From Pseudovibrio sp000156235 (lineage in GTDB: Bacteria > Pseudomonadota > Alphaproteobacteria > Rhizobiales > Stappiaceae), in the NCBI RefSeq assembly GCF_000156235.1, contig NZ_DS996808.1, positions 372,001-436,000 on the forward strand: a DNA stretch of 64,000 nt. Reading direction: 5' to 3'. Positions 17,895 to 26,373 of this stretch are shown here, one piece after another (the stretch's first letter is position 1; every line of letters begins with the position of its first letter). A program made the translations under genes and the position numbers. The notes below the pieces were generated by a model, which worked only from the letters and a program-made list of their open reading frames with translations, did not search any database and had not been told where the DNA came from.

Positions 17895-18854
17895 ATGACA
17901 TTGCTCGTAAACCTGTTTAGTCATGCGCCTTCCCGGCGCCTGGCTTTCTTCGTGGTTCTGGCTGCGTTGCTCATGGCATTTGATCTGAGCAGCGTGGGCC
18001 AATACCTGTCGACTTTGCTCAATCTGGATGTTGCGCCCGACACCGCCTCTGTGCTCGCTGCCTTCGCCATCTCAGCCGTGATCACGGCGGATGTGGTGTT
18101 TGTCTCCAAACTGCCTATGAAGGTACAGGTGCCAATCTACTGGGCGCAGTTGCTGGCGCTGTTTCTGGGTTTCTTTTATTCGTTCGACCTATCGTTTCCG
18201 TTCATTATCGAGCGGTTGCCGATCCTGCTTTACAAAGGGCTATTCTACACGCTCTTCGTTTCGTTCGCGTCGATCATTTTCGCAAGTATTCTGGCATTCG
18301 TTGGTGCGTTGATGCGGCTTTCCAACTCGGGTCCGGCCTATGCGATTTCAACATTCTACGTCTCGTTCTTTCGAGGCACGCCGTTGTTGTTGCAGGTCTA
18401 TCTGATTTATCTTGGCCTACCACAGCTTGGGATTACGCTGGATGCCATCCCTTCGGGTATCCTTGCTCTGTCGCTGAGCTACGGGGCGTATATGACCGAG
18501 ATTTTCCGGGCAGGCATTCAGGCTGTACCGCGGGAACAGTCAGAGGCTGCTGCTGCGCTTGGGTTGCAGCCATGGCAGACCATGTGGAAGGTGGTTCTGC
18601 CCCAAGCTATCCGCATCATCATTCCACCGACTGGCAACAACTTCATCTCCATGCTGAAGGACAGCTCGCTTGTCTCTGCCATGGGCATCATGGAGCTCAT
18701 GTATCTGGCGCGTACACTTGGCCGCTCGGAGTTCAAACACTTCGAGATGCTCATCAGTGCGGCTTTAATCTACTGGGCCGTGAGTTTTGTCTTCGAGATG
18801 ATACAGGCGCGGCTGGAGAAGCGGTTTGCGACTTCGCAGAAGCGTGTTGGTTAG
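17895..18854 (+). CDS. Polar amino-acid ABC transporter permease (HisM/GlnP type)
   Basis: A 319-residue inner-membrane permease. The C-terminal 220 residues are a standard HisMQ-family domain, with YVSFFRGTPLLLQVYLIYLGLP and the EAA loop EAAAALGLQPWQTMWKVVLPQAIR that contacts the ATPase. The first ~95 residues add two or three extra helices (FFVVLAALLMAFDL, VLAAFAISAVITADVVF and the next), longer than the minimal HisM. As only one permease is encoded it may form a homodimer. The next gene is convergent and unrelated, so the expected ATPase gene is missing from this locus. Confidence 0.87.
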   Translation: MTLLVNLFSHAPSRRLAFFVVLAALLMAFDLSSVGQYLSTLLNLDVAPDTASVLAAFAISAVITADVVFVSKLPMKVQVPIYWAQLLALFLGFFYSFDLSFPFIIERLPILLYKGLFYTLFVSFASIIFASILAFVGALMRLSNSGPAYAISTFYVSFFRGTPLLLQVYLIYLGLPQLGITLDAIPSGILALSLSYGAYMTEIFRAGIQAVPREQSEAAAALGLQPWQTMWKVVLPQAIRIIIPPTGNNFISMLKDSSLVSAMGIMELMYLARTLGRSEFKHFEMLISAALIYWAVSFVFEMIQARLEKRFATSQKRVG

Positions 18855-18872
18855 AAAGGAGAGGGAGGCCGC

Positions 18873-19538
18873 TCAGGCCTTCTTTCTGTCGCGCAGAAGG
18901 TCATGGCATTTGATGGCGCAGTAATAGCCTATGGTGAAGAAGAGGCTCATGGAGAGCACTTGCAAATAGAACCGGTCAAACGTGTTCTTATGCAGCATCA
19001 GATTGAGTGCGTGGCCTACGTAGACACCGAACATCATCATGGAGACGGCGAAGATATGGATGAGTATTTTCGCGCTTCTTGACCCTGCATGGCCTTTGCA
19101 GTGGTCAGCAAAGAAGCAGGTGACGATGCAGGCGAACACCATGATGAGGGTCATCCAGTTCAGATAAACCGCCGCAAGTGCAAGGCTGTTCATCTGCTGC
19201 ATGGCAAGGTCATGGTCGATGGACAGGTCGATCTGGTGGCCCACCATCATTCCAAACCCGCCATAGACAAACCCACTCCAGAAATAAGTAAAGAGATAGT
19301 CGGGCAGAACGGTTCTTTGCAGGCTGACCATGCCAAAGAAGAATATGCTGAGAATGAAGGCAACTTCAAAGACATGGAGTGTGTCTGGCCGTGTAATCAG
19401 CGAGACAGCAATCAGCTGAAAGACAAGCATCATCCCATAGCCGACGGGGCTGGAAAGCAGAAAGTGGCTTAATGAAAAGCTGCGCATTCCTTTTGGCTTC
19501 CGCTCGTTGCTTGGGCTGATGCCGTCAATGTCAATCAT
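18873..19538 (-). CDS. Uncharacterised multipass membrane protein
   Basis: A 221-residue hydrophobic protein with about six predicted helices. It contains many histidines in or near helices (GHQIDLSIDHD, VGHALNLMLHK, KCHDLL) that could bind metal or haem, but no family motif was recognised. It ends 18 bases from the convergent permease stop and begins 25 bases after the multicopper-oxidase stop on the same strand, so it may be the second gene of that unit. No strong ribosome site is seen before the ATG at 19538; an internal ATG at MRSFSLSHF is an alternative. Confidence 0.6.
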   Translation of the reverse strand: MIDIDGISPSNERKPKGMRSFSLSHFLLSSPVGYGMMLVFQLIAVSLITRPDTLHVFEVAFILSIFFFGMVSLQRTVLPDYLFTYFWSGFVYGGFGMMVGHQIDLSIDHDLAMQQMNSLALAAVYLNWMTLIMVFACIVTCFFADHCKGHAGSRSAKILIHIFAVSMMMFGVYVGHALNLMLHKNTFDRFYLQVLSMSLFFTIGYYCAIKCHDLLRDRKKA

Positions 19539-19563
19539 CTGGGTTTATTGACTTGTTGATCCG

Positions 19564-21144
19564 CTACTGATTGTTGTTCCAGTCGTCTTTTTCTTTCAGG
19601 TCACGAACAACCTTCACATGCTGCATCATGCCGCCATCTTCATGATAGAGCAGGTGACAGTGCAACGGATATTTGCCAACGAAGTCCTTGAACCGCATAC
19701 GGAATTTCACATGACCATGTGGCGGAACCTGAATGGTATCAGCCCAGAAGGGGAGTTCCAGCGTATAATCGAGCGGGTCATCGCCTTCGATCTCATAGAC
19801 ATACATGGGGTTCACGTGGATATGGATCGGATGCGGAAACTCGCTTTCGTTCTCCAGTGTCCACTCTTCCACCGCGTCCAGTTCAACCCAATGGTTTACG
19901 ACCTCACAGCCGCCAAACTGACCGTGGTCGATGGTCACATTCACCCCTCGATAGTACTTCTCGGGATTATCCAGCGTGTTGGCCTGGAACGTGAGTGTAC
20001 GTTTGTTGGTCACCTCTTCCGGACGGATCGGCTCAAGCAGTCCTCCGCGCAGGCTCTCCGGGAACGGAGGTGGTGTTGTGCGTTCGGCGGTTTCGGTTGG
20101 CATGTAGATCGCCGCACCAATCTCTTCACCACGCTCCACCTCAATCGCGAAGAGAGGTGGGTTGTTGTGGTACTTGTAGTGCGGAATGAACTGGTACTCG
20201 ACCGAGTTGTTCTGCACGTAATAGAAGGCGCCCGGAGTGGCTCCCTCGCTGATTTTAAGCAGCACAGACGCGCGATTGGCCGGAGCGAGGCTTACACCGC
20301 CCTGCCTACGATAATTCTCTGTAGGGTTGCCGTCATAGCCGTAGATGAACATTTGCGCAAAGAACGGACACTCGAAGTTGATGGAGGACCGGGTCGTCGC
20401 GTTCAGCAGGCGCAGGTTGATCAGTTCACCTGGCTTTACCTTGATGATTGGGCAGTACTGGCTGTTGACGGTAATGTTGTATTCGCTGTTGGGGAATTTG
20501 GCGACCTGCTTCTGGTCTTCCACCTTGCCTTCCGCATCCACGGCGATGTTCTGGAACACCATGCAGTATTCCTTCACACCCATCTCTTTCAGCTGATCAT
20601 CAAACGGACCACGCACGATGATCATCCCTGCCATCCCGCTGCCTACCTGAAGAGCCACGGAGCCATGCTTGTGGGGATGGTACCAGTAGACGCCGGGTGG
20701 ATGGTCTGCGGGAATGTCGTACTCGTAGTGGTATTCCTCACCGGGGCGAATGGTCATGCAGACATTGTCGCCGGGGGATTCCGGCGTCACATGCAGGCCA
20801 TGAGTGTGGATGTTGTAGTTGTTGAAACCGTAAGGGAAGTTGATGTCATCCGGCTCGGTTTGATCCTGCTCAGGCAATTTGTTGTGCGTGTGGATCTGCA
20901 GCTTGGAGCCGGGGCGCACTTCAATCGTAGGGCCGGTGAGCGTATTGCCCGCTTCCTTGGTGATATCGCTTGTGAAGACCCGCGTATGGGTGGGAACGTT
21001 GTGAGGCTTTTCGAAGCTGAAAACATTGTTGGTGTCGTATTCCACATCCAGCGTAACTTCCAGGTGCTTCTTGTCAGGGTCCATTACATAAGCTGGTGGG
21101 TTTTTGATAGGGCTCAGGAAGGAAAAGGGCTTCGCCTCACTCAT
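19564..21144 (-). CDS. Multicopper oxidase (laccase/bilirubin-oxidase-like)
   Basis: A 526-residue three-domain multicopper oxidase. All four copper-binding motifs are visible: NIHTHGLHV (residues ~111-119), WYHPHKHGS, HPIHIHVNP and LHCHLLYHEDGGMM. The last has the type 1 Cys-His pair with Met as axial ligand, and the HCH tripeptide also bridges to the trinuclear centre. No Sec or Tat signal is seen at the N-terminus MSEAKPFSFLSP, unusual for this family; the start is fixed by a GAGGAG ribosome site. Length and three-domain form rule out the two-domain copper nitrite reductase, despite the neighbouring nir genes. Substrate unknown. Confidence 0.86.
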   Translation of the reverse strand: MSEAKPFSFLSPIKNPPAYVMDPDKKHLEVTLDVEYDTNNVFSFEKPHNVPTHTRVFTSDITKEAGNTLTGPTIEVRPGSKLQIHTHNKLPEQDQTEPDDINFPYGFNNYNIHTHGLHVTPESPGDNVCMTIRPGEEYHYEYDIPADHPPGVYWYHPHKHGSVALQVGSGMAGMIIVRGPFDDQLKEMGVKEYCMVFQNIAVDAEGKVEDQKQVAKFPNSEYNITVNSQYCPIIKVKPGELINLRLLNATTRSSINFECPFFAQMFIYGYDGNPTENYRRQGGVSLAPANRASVLLKISEGATPGAFYYVQNNSVEYQFIPHYKYHNNPPLFAIEVERGEEIGAAIYMPTETAERTTPPPFPESLRGGLLEPIRPEEVTNKRTLTFQANTLDNPEKYYRGVNVTIDHGQFGGCEVVNHWVELDAVEEWTLENESEFPHPIHIHVNPMYVYEIEGDDPLDYTLELPFWADTIQVPPHGHVKFRMRFKDFVGKYPLHCHLLYHEDGGMMQHVKVVRDLKEKDDWNNNQ

Positions 21145-21636
21145 GTAGCGGCTCCTCAGGTCGGGCAGCACTTGGGTGCTTGTTGTGGTTTTGCTTTAAA
21201 CCTACTGAGGATGGAGGAGAGGTGGAATCTCTGCTTCGTAACGCGGTTAAAGTAACGTTAGGGTATTTGCTCGTTTCCAATGGGAGTTACGTTAAAACCC
21301 CAAACGCGCACTCCGTGCAGCTTTCTGAAGGGGGCAACTTGCCGTTGCTGAGAAGTAAATACCTGAATCAGAATCTCTTTCTCGGATTTAGAATGATTAT
21401 TTGTTGTGGGAAGTCTACGTATTTCTTACCCAAGCGTGACCTATGTCAATTTGCCTAGAATATCACCACATCTGGTTGCAGTTCTGTGAAATTTCTACAC
21501 ACATCAAGTCATTGATATATATTATAAAAAATACCTCTTTCGAGTGCCTCACAATAACTTGACGATGGTCAATGTGAGAGACGAAAGGGCGAGCTTACAT
21601 AACGATGCCGGGTAAGGTTCGTCAGCATTGGAGTTT
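21145..21636. other. Divergent control region between multicopper oxidase and nir operon
   Basis: About 490 bases with no supported gene. It is richer in AT than its surroundings towards the nir side and carries the FNR/DNR box at 21559-21572. Confidence 0.5.
21559..21572. promoter_or_regulatory. FNR/DNR-type box TTGAC-N4-GTCAA
   Basis: A perfect inverted repeat, TTGACGATGGTCAA, matching the FNR/ANR/DNR/NnrR consensus (TTGAT-N4-ATCAA) with symmetrical C/G at the fifth positions. It lies 78 bases before the first small ORF and 355 before nirE, so it could activate the whole haem d1 operon under oxygen limitation or in response to NO. A DNR-like regulator is encoded at 31724-32443. Confidence 0.7.
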
Positions 21637-21903
21637 ATGGTGTCGTTTAAATCAACTCTCCGTTTTTCGGCTAACGCCGCGCAGCAATGCGCAGCCAACG
21701 CCGTTGCTGTAGGTGCTCACAAGAAGTGCGCAGCGATTGATGGCCATAATCTGAATTCTATGAGTGTCATCAAAGACGAACGCCTGATTACTCCTTCGGG
21801 CATGTTCTATGTCTCCAACACCTTAAAAGACATCGGTTCGGCAACACTCCAGATCACCAGGGGAGCTCCCGTTGCTCCTCTATTTTCGCCAGTTTCGATT
21901 TGA
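21637..21903 (+). CDS. Small ORF between the FNR/DNR box and nirE
   Basis: An 88-residue frame (starts MVSFKSTLRFSANAAQ) that ends ten bases before nirE. TTGGAG precedes the ATG at a workable distance. There is no signal peptide, membrane helix or recognised motif; it has two Cys (QQCAANA, KKCAA) near the N-terminus. Position suggests a leader gene co-transcribed with nirE, but coding character is weak and it may be non-coding leader. Confidence 0.4.
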   Translation: MVSFKSTLRFSANAAQQCAANAVAVGAHKKCAAIDGHNLNSMSVIKDERLITPSGMFYVSNTLKDIGSATLQITRGAPVAPLFSPVSI

Positions 21904-21913
21904 GGAATGAGTT

Positions 21914-22720
21914 ATGAGAGGCATTGGTAAGGTCAGTCTGATCGGCGCAGGACCGGGTGATCCGGACCTCCTCACAGTGAAAGCTCTGAAGCGTATTCAA
22001 GACGCTGAAGTTGTTGTTTATGATCGTCTGGTTTCTCAAGAAATTATGGATCTGGTTCCTCCTAAGACCGCGCTTTACCCTGTTGGGAAGAAGCCGAAGA
22101 GCCATCCAATTCCTCAAGAAGAAATCAACCAGTTGCTTGTTGATCTCGCCAAAGAAGGTAAGCGCGTTGTGCGCTTGAAAGGCGGAGATCCATTTATTTT
22201 TGGCCGCGGCAGCGAAGAAGCTGCTGAACTGGTCACAGCCGGTGTCGAATACGAAGTCGTACCGGGCATCACAGCTGCGCAAGGCTGTGCCTCAAGCCTC
22301 AACCTGCCACTCACGCATCGCGGTCTAGCAACGGGGCTGCGTTATGTAACCGGGCATTGCCAGAGAGATGTACCCCTCGATCTGGATTGGGCCAGCCTTG
22401 CGGACCCTAACACCACCCTTGTGATTTACATGGGCCTCGCCGCTATTGCGGAAATCTCCACCAAGCTGGTGGAACACGGCATGCCAGCGGATATGCCAGC
22501 GGTCGCAATTTCCAAGGGCACCACGTCGGAAGAGCAGAAAGTGTTCGGCACACTCACCACAATCGGTGAGCTGGCCAAGGCAGCCAAGCTGCCAGCACCA
22601 ACCTTGTTCATGATTGGTGATGTTGTGGGTCTGAAAGAAACTCTGGAACTGCCTGAACTTACCGGCAGTGAAGGAAACTGGGGTGAGAAAAGACCTCACC
22701 TGGAGGTAATCAATGGCTAG
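21914..22720 (+). CDS. nirE: Uroporphyrinogen-III C-methyltransferase for haem d1 synthesis
   Basis: A 268-residue SAM-dependent methyltransferase of the CobA/NirE/CysG-A family. VSLIGAGPGDPDLLTVKAL is the N-terminal signature and VVRLKGGDPFIFGRG the second, with YEVVPGITAAQG and LTHRGLATG following; all SAM and tetrapyrrole motifs are present. It methylates uroporphyrinogen III at C2 and C7 to precorrin-2, the first committed step to sirohaem and haem d1. Placed first in an uninterrupted run of nir genes and overlapping nirC by eight bases, it is best called nirE rather than a cobalamin cobA. No oxidase/chelatase (CysG-B) domain is fused. Confidence 0.9.
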   Translation: MRGIGKVSLIGAGPGDPDLLTVKALKRIQDAEVVVYDRLVSQEIMDLVPPKTALYPVGKKPKSHPIPQEEINQLLVDLAKEGKRVVRLKGGDPFIFGRGSEEAAELVTAGVEYEVVPGITAAQGCASSLNLPLTHRGLATGLRYVTGHCQRDVPLDLDWASLADPNTTLVIYMGLAAIAEISTKLVEHGMPADMPAVAISKGTTSEEQKVFGTLTTIGELAKAAKLPAPTLFMIGDVVGLKETLELPELTGSEGNWGEKRPHLEVING

Positions 22721-23084
22721 GACAGAGCGGATGGCGCAAAACCCGCTGCGTTCTTTTCTGAAGGCCGGGTTGCTGGCGCTTCCGTTACTGACTGGAGTGC
22801 CAGTTGGAGCTCTCGCCGATGAAGAGGCTCTCAAGATCATCGATCGCGAAAAGCTGACAGACTTTGTGCAGCAGGACTGCGGGTCCTGCCACGGTCTGAC
22901 GCTTGAAGGTGGTCTGGGCGGGCCAATCCTTCCGGAAAATCTGGAACATATGGACGCTGATGTCATTCAGGAAGTGATCCTTGGTGGATTGCCGGGAACG
23001 GCGATGCCTCCTTGGCGCGGCTTCCTCAACGAAACTGAAGCAGCCTTCATTGCTGAAGGTCTGAAAACAGGAGCATTCAAGTGA
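22713..23084 (+). CDS. nirC: Small c-type cytochrome NirC
   Basis: A 123-residue periplasmic monohaem cytochrome c. Basic residues then a hydrophobic segment (AGLLALPLLTGVPVGALA) form a Sec signal. The haem site is CGSCH (Cys56, Cys59, His60), followed by GLGGPILPENL and later GTAMPPW containing the likely axial Met. GGAGGT six bases before the ATG fixes the start. NirC donates electrons to cytochrome cd1 or is needed for its maturation in other denitrifiers. The stop overlaps the GTG start of nirF (GTGA). Confidence 0.86.
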   Translation: MARTERMAQNPLRSFLKAGLLALPLLTGVPVGALADEEALKIIDREKLTDFVQQDCGSCHGLTLEGGLGGPILPENLEHMDADVIQEVILGGLPGTAMPPWRGFLNETEAAFIAEGLKTGAFK

Positions 23085-24262
23085 AGACGTTATTTGCTGC
23101 CGCAGCTTTAAGTGCGGGTCTTTTATTTGCTTCTGCAGCCAGTTCTGACGACCTGCGCGCCACGGGCGACCTGGGTCTGATCATCGAACGAGCCACAGGA
23201 ACAGCCCTGATTGTTGAAAGCACAGACCGTACTGTGCTGGCGCAGGTGGAAGGGCTGGGCAACCTCTCGCACGCCTCTGTCGTGTATTCCCGTGATGAGC
23301 GTTATGCCTTTGTGTTTGGTCGTGATGGTGGCCTGTCCAAAGTGGACATGCTCACTGGCAAGCTCGTAGGTCGCGTCATGCAGGCTGGTAACTCCATCGG
23401 TGGTGCTATCTCCGATGATGGCAAACTGATCGCTGTTGCCAACTATAAGCCAGGCGGCGTGAACGTGTTTGACGCAGAAACTCTGGAGCTCGTCTCCGAA
23501 GTGCCTGCGATCTATGACGAAGAAGGCAACCAGTCCAAGACCATCGGTCTTGTGGACCTGCCAGGCCGTCGCTTTGCGTTCTCCCTTTGGGATGGCGAGC
23601 AGACCTGGATCCTTGATTACTCTAAGGGCCTGAAGCCTGAAGTCACCAAGCTCACCGATATCGGCGTCTTCCCATACGATGCGCTGGTGACCGGTGATGG
23701 CCGCCACTACATCGTTGGCCTGTTTGGCGAAGATGGTCTGGCGCATGTTGACCTCTGGAAAGAGCCTCTGAAAGTCGAGCGCATTATGGACGGTTACGGC
23801 AAGGGGGAAGAGCCTCTGCCAGTCTACAAGATGCCTCACCTTGAAGGTTGGGCGAAAGCCAACGGCATGTTTGCACTGCCTGCAATTGGCCGTCACGAAG
23901 TGCTGTTCATGGATGAACGTGAGTTCACCGAAGTGGATCGTGTCGCCGTACATGGCCAGCCAGTTTTTGCGATGGCGCGTCCTGATGGCCGCCAGATCTG
24001 GGTAAACTTTGCGCCTCCACATAACGACACCATTCAGGTGATCGATATTATGGACCGCAAGATCATCAAGACCCTGAAGCCAGGACCGGGCGTGCTGCAC
24101 ATGGAGTTCACTCCACGCGGCGAGGAAGTCTGGATGTCCGTTCGCGACAAAAACGAGATCCACGTCTACGACACAACGGATTTCTCCCTGAAAGAAGTTC
24201 TGCCAGCGGAAAAACCAAGCGGCATCTTCTTTACTTCACGTGCACACCAGCTGGGGCTTTAA
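23081..24262 (+). CDS. nirF: Haem d1 biosynthesis protein NirF
   Basis: A 393-residue protein with a GTG start, a signal peptide (MKTLFAAAALSAGLLFASA) and an eight-bladed beta-propeller like the d1 domain of NirS/NirN but without a cytochrome c domain. Recognisable parts are VVYSRDERYAFVFGRDGGLSKVD, the GNSIGGAISDDGKLIAVANYKPGGV blade and GPGVLHMEFTPRGEEVWMSVRD near the end. Family knowledge: NirF is an essential late enzyme acting on a haem d1 precursor in the periplasm. Its AACAGGAG ribosome site lies within the end of nirC. Confidence 0.9.
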   Translation: MKTLFAAAALSAGLLFASAASSDDLRATGDLGLIIERATGTALIVESTDRTVLAQVEGLGNLSHASVVYSRDERYAFVFGRDGGLSKVDMLTGKLVGRVMQAGNSIGGAISDDGKLIAVANYKPGGVNVFDAETLELVSEVPAIYDEEGNQSKTIGLVDLPGRRFAFSLWDGEQTWILDYSKGLKPEVTKLTDIGVFPYDALVTGDGRHYIVGLFGEDGLAHVDLWKEPLKVERIMDGYGKGEEPLPVYKMPHLEGWAKANGMFALPAIGRHEVLFMDEREFTEVDRVAVHGQPVFAMARPDGRQIWVNFAPPHNDTIQVIDIMDRKIIKTLKPGPGVLHMEFTPRGEEVWMSVRDKNEIHVYDTTDFSLKEVLPAEKPSGIFFTSRAHQLGL

Positions 24263-24317
24263 GTCCCGGCTTTCCCAGGGCGGCGGTGGCCGCCCGAGCG
24301 ATTGGGGAGTTTGCGAT

Positions 24318-25316
24318 ATGAGCGCACAGCTGAGTGATATTGATCTCGTATTGGTGGACAAGTGGCAGCATAATTTCCCACTTGTTCCAAAGCCATTCAA
24401 TCTCATAGCCCGGGAAACCGGGGTGGACGCCTTGGATGCGATCAGCAGTTACGAACGGTTGGTGGCAAATGGCGTTATCTCGCGCATTGGTGCTGTGCTG
24501 GCTCCGAACACAGTCAGCGCGAGTTGTCTGGCTGCGGTTTCTGCGCCTCCACACTTTGTGGAAACCGCGGCACAGATCATCAATGACGAGCCGGGGGTCA
24601 ACCATAACTACCTGCGTGAAAATGACCTGAACATCTGGTTTGTGGTCGTTGAACGGGATCGAGCGACCCTGGAGGCTACACTTGACCGCATAGAGCGGAC
24701 CACCAATCTCGTGGTTCACGCTTTTCGGATGGAAAAGGCTTTCCACCTGGATCTGGGATTTTCTCTGACAGAGCAGCGGTTGGAAAAGAAGACACCGGTG
24801 CTCCCACCTGTCGACATGTCAGTGCTGGAGCCGGGTGACATCGGTTTGCTTGAAAAACTTTCTGACGGCATTCCACTCTCAGATCGCCCGTTCTTGCGCA
24901 TTGCGTTGAAGCTGGGTCGTTCGGAAACGTCTGTTCTGGAGCGCCTCAAGATATTGCAGGATGCTGGCATTATTCGCCGCTTCGGTGTTGTAGTGCGGCA
25001 TCGCTCCATCGGATACAAGGCCAATGCCATGTCTGTCTGGAACGTGCGCGATGAGCATATCGATGATGTCGGTGCCATGTTCTCTGCCGATCCGATGGTG
25101 AGCCTTTGCTATCAGCGCAACAGAGAGATGCCGCTGTGGCCGTACAACCTTTACACCATGACCCACGCAAACAGCCGTGAAGAGGCGCTTGAGGTCATCA
25201 ATCGGCTGTCCACCATGGCCACGCAGCACGTGATGAGCAGTGATGTGCTGTTCTCTACCAAGTGCTTCAAGCAGCGTGGTGCCCGTCTTGCCTACAACGC
25301 TGGAGTAAGCGCATGA
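24318..25316 (+). CDS. nirDL: Sirohaem decarboxylase subunit, fused NirD-NirL type
   Basis: A 332-residue protein holding two copies of the Lrp/AsnC-like NirD/L module. The first covers residues 1-~150 (LSDIDLVLVDKWQHNFPLVPKPF to FRMEKAFHLDLGF). The second covers ~175-332 (LSDGIPLSDRPFLRIALKLGRSETSVLERL to FSTKCFKQRGARL). RRFGVVVRHRSIGYKANAMSVW is the typical NirD/H core. In Paracoccus such a fusion is called NirDL. With NirG and NirH it removes the acetate carboxyls from C12 and C18 of sirohaem to give didecarboxysirohaem. An upstream ATG at 24240 would overlap nirF and is not used; the stop overlaps nirG (ATGA). Confidence 0.88.
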   Translation: MSAQLSDIDLVLVDKWQHNFPLVPKPFNLIARETGVDALDAISSYERLVANGVISRIGAVLAPNTVSASCLAAVSAPPHFVETAAQIINDEPGVNHNYLRENDLNIWFVVVERDRATLEATLDRIERTTNLVVHAFRMEKAFHLDLGFSLTEQRLEKKTPVLPPVDMSVLEPGDIGLLEKLSDGIPLSDRPFLRIALKLGRSETSVLERLKILQDAGIIRRFGVVVRHRSIGYKANAMSVWNVRDEHIDDVGAMFSADPMVSLCYQRNREMPLWPYNLYTMTHANSREEALEVINRLSTMATQHVMSSDVLFSTKCFKQRGARLAYNAGVSA

Positions 25317-25801
25317 GCTCAGACATTGCTCATTTGAATGAACCGGCGCGGGTGCATCTGGACGATCTGGATCGCAAGCTGATCAATCGTTTGCAGGATG
25401 GCCTCCCGGTCGTCTCCAAGCCGTACGCGGCCGTCGCCGAAGAGCTGGGCATAGAGGAAGACGTGCTCCTGAAGCGCCTGCAATGGCTGCTAGAGACGCG
25501 CATCCTGACCCGTTTCGGTCCCATGTTCGATATCGCCCAGATGGGTGGAGCGTTCTGTCTGTGCGCGATGGCTGTGCCGGAAGAACGCTACAACGAGGTG
25601 ACCGAGCAGGTTAACTCGCTGAGCGAGGTGGCGCACAACTATGCCCGTGATCATGAACTGAACATGTGGTTCGTTCTGGCCACGGAAACCCCTGAAGAAA
25701 TTGAGACTTGCGGGAAACGCATTGAAGAGCTGACAGGCATTCCTGTTCGGCTGTTCCCGAAAGAACGCGAGTTTTTCATTGAGTTTAAGGTCCCGGCATG
25801 A
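25313..25801 (+). CDS. nirG: Sirohaem decarboxylase subunit NirG
   Basis: A 162-residue Lrp/AsnC-like module (DDLDRKLINRLQDGLPVVSKPYAAVAEELGIEED, then FGPMFDIAQMGGAFCLCAM and YARDHELNMWFVLATETPEEI, ending FPKEREFFIEFKV). The HELNMWFVL segment matches the NirD/NirG side of the sirohaem decarboxylase complex. It begins within the stop of nirDL and ends within the start of nirH, so translation of the three subunits is coupled. Confidence 0.87.
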   Translation: MSSDIAHLNEPARVHLDDLDRKLINRLQDGLPVVSKPYAAVAEELGIEEDVLLKRLQWLLETRILTRFGPMFDIAQMGGAFCLCAMAVPEERYNEVTEQVNSLSEVAHNYARDHELNMWFVLATETPEEIETCGKRIEELTGIPVRLFPKEREFFIEFKVPA

Positions 25802-26373
25802 GCACGCATAATTTTGAAGAATTCTCTGAATTTGATCGTGCTCTGGTCGCAGCGCTGCAAGAAGGGTTGCCGCTGGTCTCCGAGCCTTATGCGCAGATTG
25901 CGAGCCAGCTTGGCGTTAGTGAAGAGCTGGTGCTGGAACGTGTTGCATCCATGAAAGAAAACGGTGCAATTCGTCGTATCGCAGCTGTGCCAAATCATCG
26001 CGCCCTGGGCATGCGTGCAAATGGAATGTCCGTCTGGAATATCGTTGATGAAGATGTTGAGCGTATTGGCCAAATTATGGGCGCGCTTGACTTCGTTTCC
26101 CACTGTTATCAGCGCCCCAGATGGATGCCCACATGGCCTTACAATGTGTTCGCCATGGTGCACGGAAAAACTCGCGAAGAGTGTCTGACTTTAGTCAAGG
26201 AAATAGAGGCTCTCGTGGGTTCATCATGCAAGGGACATGACGTCCTGTTTTCGACAAAAACCCTGAAAAAAACAGGACTTAGACTTCGTCGCAGAGGGGA
26301 GAGCCCGCGTGTTTCGTCTGACCCATTATCTCAAAGCTCTAGCGGATCCGTATCCACTTCCACCAGCGCGTAA
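25798..26373 (+). CDS. nirH: Sirohaem decarboxylase subunit NirH
   Basis: A 191-residue Lrp/AsnC-like protein (FDRALVAALQEGLPLVSEPYAQIASQLGVSEE; core RRIAAVPNHRALGMRANGMSVW; GHDVLFSTKTLKKTGLRL). The core repeats that of the C-terminal half of NirDL, as expected for NirH/NirL. The homologous part ends near residue 170; the last ~20 residues (Ser-rich) are read through the beginning of nirJ in another frame, giving a 65-base overlap. Confidence 0.86.
   Translation: MSTHNFEEFSEFDRALVAALQEGLPLVSEPYAQIASQLGVSEELVLERVASMKENGAIRRIAAVPNHRALGMRANGMSVWNIVDEDVERIGQIMGALDFVSHCYQRPRWMPTWPYNVFAMVHGKTREECLTLVKEIEALVGSSCKGHDVLFSTKTLKKTGLRLRRRGESPRVSSDPLSQSSSGSVSTSTSA

Noticed and set aside
19564..21144. Copper nitrite reductase NirK, suggested by copper motifs next to nir genes
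   Set aside because: The protein is 526 residues with three cupredoxin domains and a trinuclear-centre HCH motif, which NirK lacks.
19618..21255. A 545-residue open frame antisense to the multicopper oxidase gene
   Set aside because: The oxidase on the other strand has all copper motifs; the antisense frame has none and no ribosome site.
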